64,000 nucleotides of DNA, from assembly GCA_032988165.1 (NCBI GenBank), contig JANTQF010000010.1:124001-188000 (forward strand), written 5' to 3'. The number at the start of each line of letters is the position of its first letter. The stretch's first letter is position 1. The notes under the pieces were generated by a model. That model was given only the letters and a program-made list of their open reading frames with translations, was not told the origin of the DNA and ran no database searches. Made by a program: the position numbers and the translations under genes. The DNA is from Emmonsiellopsis sp. PD_33 (Eukaryota; Ascomycota; Eurotiomycetes; Onygenales; Ajellomycetaceae). Positions 23,951 to 35,900 of this stretch are shown here, one piece after another.

Positions 23951-26120
23951 ATGTTCCCTGCTGCTGCTCGCGGCCGACTTGCTCTCTCTGGCCGAGCTTC
24001 GCCCTCCCTGCTTGCTTCCACCCGCTCTACTGTGAGTTCTATATTTTGATTCTTTTTTCTTTTGTCCTTTGTCCTTTGTCTGCTGCTAGTCGAATGCTAA
24101 CTCCCCTTGCAGGCTTTCACAATGGCCCCTCGCCGTGCCGCCTCGTCGGTCCCTCAGGGTACGTCCATATGCCAATCTCCATGTCTCCGGACACACGTGA
24201 AACCCCCCAATTGACCCGGTGACTGACGCTCCCTTTGCCCGGGTTCAGGATACAAGGAGGATCTGTCCAAGGGCAACATGCTCCGTTTCGAGGACTCGCT
24301 GCCCCGGCTGCCCGTGCCGTCGCTCGAAGAGACCGGCCGCAAATACCTCAAGTCCGTCCACCCACTGCTCACCGCCCCAGAGTTCCAGAAGACCTCCAAG
24401 GCCGTCGAGGACTTCATCAAGCCTGGCGGCGAGGGTGAGCCGCTTCAGAAGAGACTGCTGGCCCGCGCTGCAGACCCCAAGCATGTGAACTGGCTGTACG
24501 AGTGGTGGAATGACGCCGCGTACCTGGCCTACCGTGACCCCGTCGTGCCATATGTCAGCTACTTCTACTCCTACCGGGACGATAGACAGCGGAGAAACCC
24601 CGCCAAGCGTGCCGCTGCCATCACCAGCTCCGTTCTTGAGTTCAAGAGACAGGTTGATGATGGCTCGCTGGAGCCCGAGTATCTGCGCAAGGAGCCCATG
24701 GCCATGGCCTCGTACAAGTACATGTTCAATGCCTGCCGTATCCCCCGCGAGGGAACCGACTACGTTGCCACCCACGGCCCCAAGGGTAACGAGCACATCA
24801 TTGTCCTGCGCAAGAACCAGATCTTCAAGGTCCAGACGCACGTCAACGGCCAGCAGCTCAACACCTCCGAGCTGCAGCAGCAGTTCGAGAAGATCTACAC
24901 CAAGGCCGAGAAGGTGCCCGCCGTCGGCGCCCTGACCTCCGCCAACCGTGACTTCTGGACCGGCGCCAGAAAGACCCTTTTGGCCGCTAACCCCGCCAAC
25001 GAAGCCGCCCTCAAGACCATCGAGAGCGCCTCGTTCACCATCTGCCTCGATGACGCCGCCCCCGTCACCCTCGAAGAGCGCGCCCATGCCTACTGGCACG
25101 GAGACGGCGCGAACAGATGGTTCGACAAGCCCCTCCAATTCATCGTCAACGACAACGGCACCGCCGGCTTCATGGGCGAGCACAGCATGATGGACGGCAC
25201 CCCCACCCACCGCCTCAACGACTACGTCAACAACCTCATCGTCAACAACCGCCTCGACTACTCCAACCCCTCCGTCCGCTCTACCCTGCCCGATCCCCAA
25301 CCAATCCGCTTCGAACTTAACCCCGCCGTCCTCGAAGACATCACCACCGCCACCAACGCCTTCAACTCCGTCATCGCCGCGCACGAACTGCGCGTCCAAG
25401 CCTTCCAAGGCTACGGCAAGGGCCTCATCAAGAAATTCAAATGCAGCCCAGACGCCTACGTGCAGATGCTCATCCAACTCGCCTACTTCAAAATGTACGG
25501 CAAGAACCGACCAACCTACGAATCCGCCTCGACGCGCAAATACCAACTCGGCCGCACAGAAACCACCCGCTCCGTCTCCGATGAGTCCGTCGCATTCTGC
25601 AACTCGACCGCCGACCCCGCCGCCAGCCGCGAGCAGATCGTCAAGAACCTCCGTGCCGCCATCGCCGCGCACTCGAAATACACCGCCGAGGCCAGCGTGG
25701 GCAAGGGCGTCGATAGACACCTGTTCGGTCTGAAGAAGCTGATCGGTGACGGGGAGACGGTCCCCGCCCTCTTCCAGGACCCCACGTACGCATACAGCGG
25801 GTCGTGGTATCTGAGTACCTCCCAGCTTAGCTCGGAGTACTTTAACGGATACGGATGGAGCCAGGTTATTGATGATGGGTATGGGATTGCGTATATGATT
25901 AACGAGAATAGGTATGTAACCCCCCCCCCCCCAATGTAAGCTTTCGAGTGGAACCATGTCAAGCTAACGTGTCGATTCTTTTTCCAGCATCCAATTCAAC
26001 ATCGTCTGCAAGCGACTCGGCGCGGAGCGCATGAGCTTCTACCTCAACGAGGCCGCGTGCGAGGTGCGCGAGCTGCTCATGCCTGATCTGCTGGCGGAGC
26101 AGGAGAAGGCGAAGCTGTAG
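23951..26120 (+). CDS. acuJ: Carnitine O-acetyltransferase, dual mitochondrial/peroxisomal
   Basis: Four exons, 23951-24031, 24113-24158, 24249-25911 and 25988-26120, give 640 residues. The enzyme moves acetyl groups between CoA and carnitine so that acetyl units can leave peroxisomes and enter mitochondria. The first exon encodes an Arg/Ser/Ala-rich mitochondrial presequence (MFPAAARGRLALSGRAS). Exon 2 contains a second in-frame ATG at 24122 (MAPRRAASS), which would start a form without that presequence. The C-terminus is AKL, a peroxisomal PTS1. The catalytic His lies in GEHSMMDGTP at about residue 354, and the STS motif (YLSTSQL) at about 563. Two CCTCGG-type sites lie upstream. Intron 3 contains a run of 13 C. 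In A. nidulans, acuJ is likewise needed for growth on acetate and fatty acids. Confidence 0.95.
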
Positions 26121-27084
26121 ATGCGAAGCTGTAATTGGGAGGGGGGTTTGGTTTGTTTTGTTCCTATCTGTCTATCAATCGATCGATCGATCGCATTTCG
26201 AAACATGTTTGTTGGGATGGGGATGGTTTTGATATATGTACTAGGAGGCAGGGAGGGGAGAGGGGGGGAGGGGAAGAGGGGCCTGGCTGGGTATATATTT
26301 TTCTTGTTTTATTTTGATGAAAAGACCGGACCAAAGCGGGGTCATTTTCATTTTCATTTTTTTTTTTGTATTTGTATGTTTATACACACTTGCGTTTTTA
26401 TATATATAGTTTGAGATCTATAGAGGTTGACTTTTCGTTTTTATTTCACTATCCCTATACCCCAAAAAGAGAGCGAGAGAGAGAGAGAGAAAGAGGGAAA
26501 GAGAGAGCACATCATTGATTTCAAGGTTTGCCTGCCTGGTTGGTATTTAATGTACATACAGCAAAAGGAAACAGGAAAAAGATATAACGCCGGCAAACAT
26601 TTCACCATCCCATCCCATCCCATAGCTATTCCCGTCTCTTTCCAAGCATAATCAAATCACTCCATCGCAAACTCCTACCTACCTACCTAACGCCCAAAAA
26701 CAGTAAAGGAGGACGAGAAAAAAGAAAAACAAAGGCAAAAAACAAACGGTAAAGAGAAAGAGAAGGAGAGAAGCGAGATCCATTGATCGTATCGTATCGT
26801 ATGTGCGCGTATTGCGGTTCCCATCCTTTTCAACTGATATCCGCTGGCCCCCCCTCCAAAACCATGCCGCTTTCCACCCAGACTCAACGTTGCATCCTGC
26901 GGTCTCCCGCAATCGTGTCTCGCGTACATAGGTATGCAGGCCAGGTAGCCGGCCAATTTTGCTGCTGCATTCCATGGCCCATGTGGGCCTCATTGCTTGT
27001 GCATGTTATCCGCCATCCACAGGCCTCGGGTACATTCATATTTAATCATCGGGTTATGTATATGCCCGCGCTTGTGCGACAGGC
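26121..27084. other. Convergent 3' region
   Basis: There is no gene here. It has an ATCG tetranucleotide repeat (26176-26193), G-rich and T-rich stretches and a GA-rich microsatellite (26468-26508). It lies between convergently transcribed genes and probably holds both 3' UTRs. Confidence 0.6.
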
Positions 27085-28206
27085 TCAGGCTTTCTCTGCC
27101 TCCCCAGCTGCCGCGGCGACCTGCTGAGACTGTGCCTGGGTTTCAGACTGGGGTTGGGATTGGGGTTGCGGCGTGGGCGGTACAGATTCTTCTTCGGTTG
27201 CCAGGTTTGATCTAGTAGCCGGGGCGTGTGCAGTAGATGAGCTCATTTCAGAGATTTGGCGTTCTAATTTCGTGGAATAGGTTAGCATATTGTGAACCAA
27301 GTGGAAAGGGATTAAGTGTTGATAAGTTACGTACCTAATTCCCGAATCCGATGCCGTAGCATTTGATTTTCGCGCGTCAGCGTTGCCGTCTCCGCCTGAT
27401 AATAAGATGCCTCATCGCGACTACCTCTTCGCCCGGCGCCATCACCACCTAATGTGGCCCAGTCGGGAGTGAAAATGACTGGTTCACTTTCCGTTTGCTG
27501 AGAAAGCATGGGCGGGAGATGCGGGGAAGTGGCGTGGCCAGAACTGCGGCGTCTGGAGAGGTTGAATTGGGCGGATGATCGATGGCCTGGCATTGGGAGG
27601 GGTGGGATGGTTGGGAAGGAGATGGAGCGTTCGGACGTTGGAGTTGAGTCGTCAGCGATTGCGGTCCCTGAGGTAGCGCCGCCCTGCTGCTGCTGTTGTC
27701 TTTGCTGTTGTTGGAGCTGGGCTTGTTGGATACGGATCATTTGGAGAAGTCGGTTCTGCGACGGGGTTTACATTAGCCGGATGGTCGTTGAACGCGGGTT
27801 CACCGGTTATTGCACATACCACTTGAGCCTCCTGTTCTTGCTCTAGTTCCTGGTGTATTTCGCCAAGGGACGGAGCTCTTTGGTGATGCGGATCGCCCGT
27901 GGCAATGGCAGGGTTCCCGCCAATACTGGTAGGGCTGTGTGTTCTGTATGCGCTCCCAATGGACGAGCGATGATCACTGCTAGACAACTCCCCAGGGCCA
28001 GGCAAGGTCGGGTCATTCAGGTTAATATTCATAGGCACAGTAGACCGACGGCGCTCATGGACTCTGCTAACTTGTGGCGAGCGGTTCATGCTGGTAGACG
28101 AGCGTCTGGAGGCGTCAGTTGCGTTCATGGTGGCGGCCGCAGCAAGCGATACGGACGAAGATCGTGGTGAGGGAGACGGCGGGAGAGAGTTCAGGTCCGG
28201 TGGCAT
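27085..28206 (-). CDS. Conserved Ser/Pro/Gln-rich protein with C-terminal coiled coil
   Basis: Exons 28206-27820, 27755-27335 and 27263-27085 join in phase to 328 residues. I do not recognise a named family. The start MPPDLNSLPPSPSPRSSSVS is followed by a Ser/Arg-rich disordered region. The acidic-Gln helix GEIHQELEQEQEAQV continues across the first splice into NRLLQMIRIQQAQLQQQQ, a likely first coiled coil. A second short coiled coil, TRENQMLRHRIRELERQISE, crosses the second splice, with heptad-spaced Leu/Ile. The tail is Gln/Pro-rich. The helix continuity across both introns supports the gene model. The layout suggests a scaffold or regulator that dimerises. There is no basic DNA-binding region, so a bZIP factor is unlikely. 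Confidence 0.8.
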
Positions 28207-28763
28207 GACTCGGTAGCCCAGACGGGAAGCGGGGAACCGGTGAGCGGGTTGGGTCACACAGGGCCGACTTCAGGGCCAATGTCAAGACGAGACGTAACCT
28301 TTGGCAAGTAAGACAGATTGACAAAGATGGCTGAGAGAGAGAACGGAGATTGGATGTCGAAGTGTTGAGGTCGAAGGTGAAGTCGTCGTCGTTGATATCG
28401 GAGAAGGTCACGTGCAATTAAGGTTGCTGGTGTGAGGTAATCAGCGGGTCCGTGCGCAGGCCAAGTGACGTCATGGCAGAAAGTGACGTAGTGGAATATC
28501 AACGTTGACGGAAGATTTTAGATCAAAGAATATTATATTGAAGTGTGTATTGCAGGAGGGGAATTCCATCCGTATCATATCGCTGGAACTGTGTTGTAGT
28601 CTCGATAAGCTCCATAAAAGAGTGTAAGCTCTGCTGGTATGGTAAACCCACACCCCCATTCCGTGGGAACATAAACACCCCCGGCATGGTTAATGCTTCC
28701 AGGAACTATACTTTGACTCCTAACCCCCAAACCCAAAGTTGTAAATATAAAAAACAGCCCCTA
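28207..28763. other. Intergenic region
   Basis: It is the promoter side of the coiled-coil gene and the 3' side of the hydrolase gene. No gene or repeat is visible. A short CA-rich stretch (28730-28790) overlaps the hydrolase end. Confidence 0.5.
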
Positions 28764-29732
28764 TCATCCAACAACCATATTCTCCAACACCCACCTCACC
28801 TCCTGCGCAATGACATCCGGCCTGACAAGCTGCACATTATGCCCGCAATCTGGCACATGAACAAGATGGCAATTCGACGACAGCCTCATCTGATCCTCCT
28901 TCAACCACTTATCAACCTCCTCCCACCCATCCAACAGTTCCCGATACACCCTCCTCTCCTCCTCCGTCCCATTCCCCACCTCCACCCCCTTCACATACAG
29001 CCTCTCATAATCCCTCTTCCCATTACACCGAATAACACTAACCGGCCGCTCCCCCATAACCCGTCTATTAAACTGCCTCTTCTCCGCCAGCGTCTCACAC
29101 ACCTCCACAAACGACTCCCCCTCCGCCCGCAACGCCTCCATTCCGCGCGCGACCTCCGCCGCACGAGCCCGCCACTCATCCCGTGACAATTTCGAATCCT
29201 CCCGCAAGCCCGTAACCTGCGCAACTTTCAGATCCCCAATGACAGCCAGCATATTGGGATCCGGGATCTTGAAAAAGAGGTGCTGGCGCTCAGTCGACGC
29301 CTCTGCAAGAACCATCCCTGCAACATCATCTAGGCGGAGATGCAACAGCTCCCGCGCAACGATTGCGCCATATGAGTGTGCGACGAGGATGTAAGGGGGG
29401 TGAATACCAGTCACTTCTAGTGCGGCATTTAGCTCTGCGGCTGCGGTCGCTGCAGTTGAGCGGGATGGGGAGTCATCGCTGCGTCCGAGGCCTGAGCGGT
29501 CGTACAGCAGGATGCGGGCGAAGGGGGAAACGAGACGTTCAAGGACGGGGTATGATCGTGCGGTTTCCCCCGCGCCAGCGAAGACGATGATTACCGGGGT
29601 GTTGGGTTGGCGGGGTGGGCCGGAGATTGAGAGGTAGAGGCTGTGTGTGCCGATGGGGACGAGGGAGGAGATGGGGTGTTTGTTCCAGTCTAGATTGTCG
29701 TTGGCTGGAGTGGGAGGATGTGGGGCTGTCAT
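28764..29732 (-). CDS. Alpha/beta-hydrolase fold protein
   Basis: This single exon encodes 322 residues from ATG 29732 (MTAPHPPTPAND). Upstream in-frame codons back to 29822 lack an ATG. The alpha/beta-hydrolase pattern is clear: the oxyanion strand VIIVFAGAGETARSYPVLE, LLYDRSGLGRSDDSP, the nucleophile elbow VAHSYGA (Ser at about 120) and the C-terminal histidine loop VPDCGHNVQLVRPDVI (His at about 299). GHSxG-like hydrolases of this size act on esters, lactones or epoxides. The substrate cannot be told from the sequence. No signal peptide or transmembrane segment is seen. Confidence 0.88.
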   Translation of the reverse strand: MTAPHPPTPANDNLDWNKHPISSLVPIGTHSLYLSISGPPRQPNTPVIIVFAGAGETARSYPVLERLVSPFARILLYDRSGLGRSDDSPSRSTAATAAAELNAALEVTGIHPPYILVAHSYGAIVARELLHLRLDDVAGMVLAEASTERQHLFFKIPDPNMLAVIGDLKVAQVTGLREDSKLSRDEWRARAAEVARGMEALRAEGESFVEVCETLAEKRQFNRRVMGERPVSVIRCNGKRDYERLYVKGVEVGNGTEEERRVYRELLDGWEEVDKWLKEDQMRLSSNCHLVHVPDCGHNVQLVRPDVIAQEVRWVLENMVVG

Positions 29733-29822
29733 GGTTTGTTTGTTGGATCTCGACTTTTGATGCCGACTAACTACGGACGGGGAGTTGCTGATGATAGTTG
29801 ATAGTAAGCGACGCGACACCAA

Positions 29823-31723
29823 TCTCGGCGGCCAGCATGTAGGTAGTAACTGTCTTCACGTTGGTCATGAAACAAAATAAATCATTCAATCTTTTCCAGA
29901 GATACTACCATCAAAACAACAGGGAGAAAGCTGGTTAGGCAGAAGGCCAAGCATTAACAAATGCCTCCTCTTCCAGCCCCAAAACTAAAGCCTGCTCCAG
30001 ACGCCTGTTAGTTAGTCCCGCCTAAAAGTTACTCAAAGTCCCTGGCCTACTAGTAGTTATCTCCTTTATTCTACCCCTAGTTATCCGCGCCTTACCGGCT
30101 CAGGGGGGTGGATTTCCTGCTATCAGTAAAATACAACCCAAGCAAAATTGTGCAAAGGGGCCAGCCACCAGGAGTTTGGTGTGATCATGAACATTGGGCA
30201 TCTGGAGCTAGGTAGCAGCACTAAAAATCCATAACAACCTTAGGGAATAAAAGGGAGCTCACCGGCACGGGCCGACTTTTGACGGTGTTTAAACAAAGTG
30301 TATGCAGGATCCCTGGGCCCTGGCTAGCTACAAGCCTCAGCAAGCTAGGAATAAATCCTTTAATAAAAGTCAGAAGATAAAAAACCCCGAATATTTTGAC
30401 CCAAGCTGATTGTAGTTAATAAGTTTCCTGGAGGAGTTTTATCGAGATCTTGGTAAGAAATGATGGTCTGGTGCCCTTGGTTTGTTATCAGGCTGTGCAT
30501 CCCTTGCCTTCTATCAGAATCAGCTGCGGGGGTGCGAGGGGTAGTTAGTTGTAGAGAGCCATGCTGGAAGGCTTCATAAGTAGGATTTGAATGCCCAGAG
30601 ACCAACCCAGTTAAAGACAAGAAGACTAGTATGGGCTCAAATCCTGCCCCCTCTCAAATGGTTTTCTTCTGCAGTGGGTGTCAGTTCCTCATGGAATATC
30701 TAGGGATTAGGAGGATATCTCACTGGTTAGATAAAATAGGCAGAATGGTACTTAAGTCCTATCTCCTTGTCTAGTAGGCTTGCAAACTTTTAGTGTCTCT
30801 CTTTCATACTAGTTCGTGGCAGAAAAAAAGGGGCTAATGAAGTTTGCAAGCGGCCAGGCAAGGAGATAGTGTATAGAGGATGACTTTTTTATAGGTTTAA
30901 TTAGTCAGGTTTAATGCCGTTTTCCAGGTAATTCTAGTAAAGGCGAACTACCCAGAATCATATCAGACTTTAAATCGAGAGTAATGAGGGTTATCCTCTA
31001 TTCAATCATATACATATAAAGTATGTTAACTTAGAATTAGTAAAGACTACGTAAAAATCAACTTTAGCTTAGAATGAGTGGTTAAGACCTATTCTGTCCC
31101 TAGCTAGCTTCTGTTTGTGCACGGGAGGGTCCCCTGCATAGTCTATGGCTAAAAAAGGAGAATAAAATGAAATTAATAATAATTAGCCCCTTGGAAAGCA
31201 TCAGGAATCCTTTCAGACACACACCAATTCAATGCAGTGCATTCATCCAATCAGCTGGATTCACAGCGGCTGAAACCGGGGAATAGTCCTGCGAGGTCCT
31301 GACCGGCTTCCTACCAGTACCTCCTTCAAAAAACAAACTCTGTTGGCTGAATATTGGTTCTGCTTGTCCCCAATCCACAAATCGGAATCTATGACTAAGA
31401 TAGAAAAGGTTTAAGGGCACCGCTGATCCTTATCCTGGTCGTAAGGCTAGGACCCGAGCCCATCGGGCAAAAGGGCTAGATAAATACATGCGGCAGCCTG
31501 CAGGGAAGAGTCGCTTGTACGCGTTTGTTAGCTTTTCCCCCCTGAAACCTAAACGTTAACCTTATATAAAGGCTCGTGGCTTCCCGCATCCATAATAATT
31601 CGTAGTTATCACTCCAACGTTCGTTTATTCTCACACTCATTTTTGCTGTCAATTCGACTCTCCTTTGGTATCTTTTTAATCACGTCGCTCCTTTGATACC
31701 CCGACAACTACCCACCATCAAAG
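29823..31723. other. Gene-poor region with repeat remnants
   Basis: No gene could be supported. It contains a 107-bp inverted-repeat element (30761-30867) and otherwise unremarkable DNA with scattered stops. A minus-strand open frame at 30360-30620 has no motif. The last 150 bp (TATATAAAGG at about 31563, then a CT-rich leader) look like the promoter of the secreted-protein gene that follows. Confidence 0.5.
30761..30867. mobile_element. Small foldback (MITE-like) element
   Basis: Arms 30761-30789 and 30840-30867 are inverted repeats. ATCTCCTTG and GCTTGCAAACTT on the left match AAGTTTGCAAGC and CAAGGAGAT on the right exactly, with a 7-8 bp mismatch block between them. The loop is about 50 bp. 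TA dinucleotides at both tips would fit a Tc1/mariner-type TA target. Confidence 0.5.
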
Positions 31724-32350
31724 ATGAAGGTATAATCGCCCCCCCCCCCCAATATTTGCGTTGGATCCTTTGCAGGGTATTAGCTTTAACCAGATACTCA
31801 TCTCTCGGTAGATCTCCACCATCCTCCTCGCAGCAGCTGCACTGATCAGCCCGGCCATTGCCAGCGTGCCTGTCATCACCCCGTGAGTACCCCTGGGGCA
31901 AAGATATAGCACCCCCATCCATCAGGAAACCTATAGCAAACCGATAATTAATTCGGGATTTTTGGCAGTGACGCCGACACTTACTGCTATGACAATCGCT
32001 GGGCTGTCAACGCGTTGAGCCCGCACATCGCCGATGTCACCCGCTCCCTGTGCAACGATAACCGTGGCAAGACGGTCAAGAGTTTCCATAGCGTCAAAAA
32101 GACGGTCGAGTACCGCGGGGCAGGGACCGGCAGGCCGTTCAAGGTGGATTTTAGATTTACGCGCATGGGCCGTAACGCTGGGAAATTGGATAGTGACCAG
32201 TGCGTGCGCTTGTTTGATAATCTTCTGTCGCGCTGCCCGAACGCTGTGGGGGGCAACCTGGCCAGCTTCAAGGGCGGCGCATCTAGGATTAAGGGGGGGC
32301 AGGAGTGGTCGGCTGTTATTGATTGTAACACGGAATTCTGTCCTAGATAG
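31724..32350 (+). CDS. Small secreted cysteine-containing protein, paralogue 1
   Basis: Exons 31724-31729, 31812-31882 and 31969-32350 give 152 residues. The first exon is only ATG AAG. Intron 1 is phase 0 and contains a run of 12 C. Intron 2 is phase 2. The signal peptide MKISTILLAAAALISPAIAS is clear. The mature part has six Cys (TYCYDN, SLCNDN, DQC, SRCP, VIDCN, EFCPR), and the core blocks SPHIADVTRSLC and DQCVRLFDNLLSRC, then GG...W. The same blocks and the same intron positions recur in the genes at 34443 and 35901. I do not recognise a named family. Size, secretion signal, Cys content and tandem duplication fit a secreted effector-like or antimicrobial-type protein, but no function can be assigned. 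Confidence 0.8.
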
Positions 32351-34442
32351 ACGCATGCATGGTCGTGTCAGGAGGGCGGAGGCAACGCAGTTGTCAGTTC
32401 TGAAAGGATTCGGCTATTCGGGGCAGGACGCTGTGGTTATCAATTATCCGTTCTAGAACTTGCGCCCGATACGTTAGGCACGTTCCATAATCGTCATGGA
32501 TGGGTCAAGATAAAGCCAATTCGATCTTCCTTCCATATCATTGTTCTCATTCCATACATAGTAGAAAAGGGGGAAAAGAAGGGAAGGAAATGGACACTAA
32601 AGCTGTATAATGGGATGCCAGCATTTGGCCATAACTCTTCTGTTCCGAGGGCAGGGCCCTTGATGCCGTACTGATTTGAAAACCGCATTTTGCGGGGCTC
32701 ATCTAACGTGACGCGTTTATTCTGCGAGGCGGATGAGCACGGCTGTCAGGCGTTTAAAGCCTATGTATGTACATTGGAACTTGAACACTGCTGGACCACC
32801 CTCACGAATTAACAATTGATCCTTTCTAGCCTGGTTAGATTTGCTCACACACCAACGGCCTTTTGACTGCCGTTTCCCCTTTTCCAAGCATGGCAGGTTT
32901 TATCGACGGCCCGGTCTAGCTGGGCTGGGCCAATGTTCGCAGGATCGAGAAATCATACTAGTTCCTCGTCACTTCGTCATCTCGGAGGGAACTTGGAGGG
33001 ACTGATTGCTGATTCGGGGTTAGTGAATTGGGATCGTTGAAATCACCATGAAGGCTATGCTTTAGGCTCGCTTCTAGTGGGATGGAGCGGGTATGATCCA
33101 GAAGAAGGAAGCCAAACTCGTGAGTAAACGGTGCTGCCCATACACGGTATCAGAGCATCGCAAGATCTCAGCGGCACGGCCTGTCCGTTCAACATCCAAG
33201 TCCTTTTGCGTGAATCGGATTTGTACCTCCATTCAGTTTATTTAGTAAGGGCTCCAAGTTCAAGGGGTTGGCATATCCCTCTCCCTATCCCCTTCGTCGT
33301 GTTGAGTCTACCGAGGGAAGGTTTGGTTGTTGTTCCTTCGCTTATGGTGCTAGTCTGAAATAGGAATAGCGCCTATAACTTTGTTCCTCTAGCCAATCAA
33401 ATGCTTGTCTCAACTTCAGCTCTTCAAGCCGCCTACGATCACGTCCGGATATTAAACTACATACCACCTGCGATTTCATGCTCCTGACAGCTAGGATGTG
33501 TTGGGCACTCTCACTACAGTACCAACCACTTGTTGGAAGGGACAATTACCATTTCCTCCTCGATTTCCAACAGATGAAGCTTCCGCCTCAGGGTTCCAAC
33601 CCATTCCAACATCCTGTGTCTCCAACGCGAAATACAAATCCCGAAATGGGTGGACCGGCTAATGGGGTACCTTTCGAGCATGGGCGAGATAAAAAAAACC
33701 TGATAGGGATTAGCACCTGCATATCCAGCAAACCAAGGGAACAATCCTGGCCCACAGCATAACATGCATGCAACCGCCCTGCCAAAACGTGGATAGAAGA
33801 ACATTGGAAAGCATCTCATCCAGGCACATGGATTGATACTGTGGATTAGTAACTGAATGAGCGGCGATGAATCAAAACTTACCCTCCAGTGTTCACCCAG
33901 AATTTCGAAATTACCTACGCCCCAAAAGCAAAGCACGAGGGCCGGCTTTCAAGATCAAATAGGCATATGCCAACTATCCAAATGACGCGCCTCCAAACAC
34001 CGGAAAGCACTCAACCACGCATGGGCGAATGAACACGTCAGGACTAGTTAGTTGTATAGACATCTAACTACTCTCAACTCCGTCAGTCTGTTGGGGTCCT
34101 GGCGAAACAATACTCCTGGTGTACCTCTTTGAGTGTACATACGTAATGAAACGCCCACCCCCTATTGTTGGGTGTTGGCGAGTCGCGATGCAAGAACACC
34201 CGCATAATCAGCTGCAGACGCAATAACAAAGAAAAGCGAGATGAGAGACATGCCTCTTTGGATTATTTAAGAATGGACCGCTCACCCCTGCCTCCTTTTC
34301 CCTTGTGTAGAAAGGTTGCTTTTAATCATCCTCTACGCTCGCTCGTTACTATCAGTATAATCCATTCGCTTGTTTTGTTGGATTTTTCGATCCACGTCAT
34401 TCGTTTCAATCGAACTCCCATTCTTTTTGCCTCAGGAAGAAG
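32351..34442. other. Region between secreted-protein paralogues 1 and 2
   Basis: There is no supported gene over 2.1 kb. Minus-strand frames at 33342-33545 and 33514-33936 are open. The second contains a good splice donor (GGTAAGTTTTG at about 33883 on minus), so a small spliced gene is conceivable, but I find no motif, signal peptide or continuity. The last 150 bp (GATTATTTAAGAA, then a CT-rich leader) look like the promoter of paralogue 2. Confidence 0.45.
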
Positions 34443-35116
34443 ATGAAGGTATGTCACTGTATAGCCCCTAGCAAGGATATAATACATATGATCTGAAAAT
34501 AGCGAGCTAATAAGTATGTACATTACCTTTTTAGGTCCCGTTGATCTTCCTGGTAGCTCTTGGGCTTGCCAGCCAGGTGTCAAGTCAGAAGGCACCACCG
34601 TAAGTGTTGAATCAAACATGATGGGGAAAATGTCCTGTATGCTAATTGAAATTGAGCAACGCCATCGATTATAACGAGGAGATAGCATACGTTTGCTGGC
34701 AGGATGATATTTTCAACGCCCTGAAGCCAACCCACATCGCTGATGTTGCCCGGGATTTTTGCTCGGGTAAAGCCCAGGAGACTTTGCTTGCTATTGGCCA
34801 TGCGACCCACAAATTCCCATATTTTGAAAGACCCGACGGAAAAGAGCAGATCGCGGTTCAGGCAAGGATCTTTAGGCATCAGACAGAGGAGGAAGAAAAG
34901 ACGGGCCACATGTATTCGCTGCCACCGGTGCGCGTGCCTTTGGATACATGCATCAAGTTGATGAATGTCGTTATCGAGGAATGTTCCCGTAAATATTCCG
35001 GAGGTGACTTGACCCGTTTTGGTGGTGGAGCAGCACACATAAAGCCGTATTCCTGGACTGCTATGCTGCGGCCGGCCCCAGGGTACAAACCGGGTATGAA
35101 ATTGACAGACGATTAG
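34443..35116 (+). CDS. Small secreted cysteine-containing protein, paralogue 2
   Basis: Exons 34443-34448, 34535-34599 and 34657-35116 give 176 residues. The gene structure is the same as at 31724: ATG AAG as exon 1, a phase-0 intron, the signal peptide exon (MKVPLIFLVALGLASQVSS) and a phase-2 intron. The mature protein has the blocks VCWQDDIFNALKPTHIADVA, RDFC and DTCIKLMNVVIEEC, then GGxxxIKPYSW. It keeps four of the six Cys of paralogue 1. The last two are missing, so the disulphide pattern must differ. The tail is more charged (EEEEKTGH). Function is unknown. Confidence 0.8.
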
Positions 35117-35900
35117 AACGGTGCTGGTTGTCTGTTCGATATAGCACGAGCTAGCTTTCATGCATTTCCGTCAGGCAGATATCAACTCTAGCATTTGAGA
35201 ACTTTATCTCTTACCTTCTTTGGATTTTCCCCGTAGAACTCTTCGAGATTAGAATAGACCCTGTCATACAGATAAGTAGTAGTTTGTTTGTTTAAGCAGA
35301 TCCTTCCTCATGGAACCCGGGACATAGTTATTGTTTCCAACCCAGTTAATGGTGTTTGATATCGGACGCTACATAGGCCATATGTATCACTTAGGAGTCA
35401 GTGGCCTCCGAGGATTTATCCGCCCCAGCTGGGACTGCCACATACATTAGTATTCTTGATAACCCAACGAACCAACAACAACCAACAGCCTGAAACAGGT
35501 TATAAGACCAACTTGCATAGACATGATAACAAAGAATAAGGAGGTTGTTGTAGTACCCCTTTACACTCCCCTATTTGAGTTACCAAAATTTGTCTTTCAG
35601 GGGGGGTTATCTAAGAATGGTCGATGACTCCCCCCTGAACTCAATTCCTATTGAGGAGGAAAGAAAGGGGTTCTCCTTTACATTCATTTTCATTTTTTTT
35701 TTTCTAAAAAAAGATTGTCTATCTATCTACTCAATAATACAATTGCTTTTCAATTCGGATTTGGCCCCTCTGGTGCCTCTAGTCCAGCTCATTCATTCTG
35801 AGAATATTCTCATTCTTCCCCCCCCCCCCCCCCCCCAAAAAAAAAAAAACACCCACCCACCGACTCTATTTATTAGATTCAGGCCGTCAATATTTAGAAG
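35117..35900. other. Intergenic region with C19-A13 homopolymer
   Basis: This is the leader and promoter region of the third paralogue. It contains a run of 19 C directly followed by 13 A (35818-35849). There is no gene. Homopolymers of this length are also a likely place for sequencing error. Confidence 0.6.

Noticed and set aside
24245..25957. 570-codon minus-strand open frame across the carnitine acetyltransferase
   Set aside because: It is an antisense shadow of the strongly biased GC3 coding exon. Its Gly/Val-rich, repetitive composition is the typical mirror of a highly expressed plus-strand gene.
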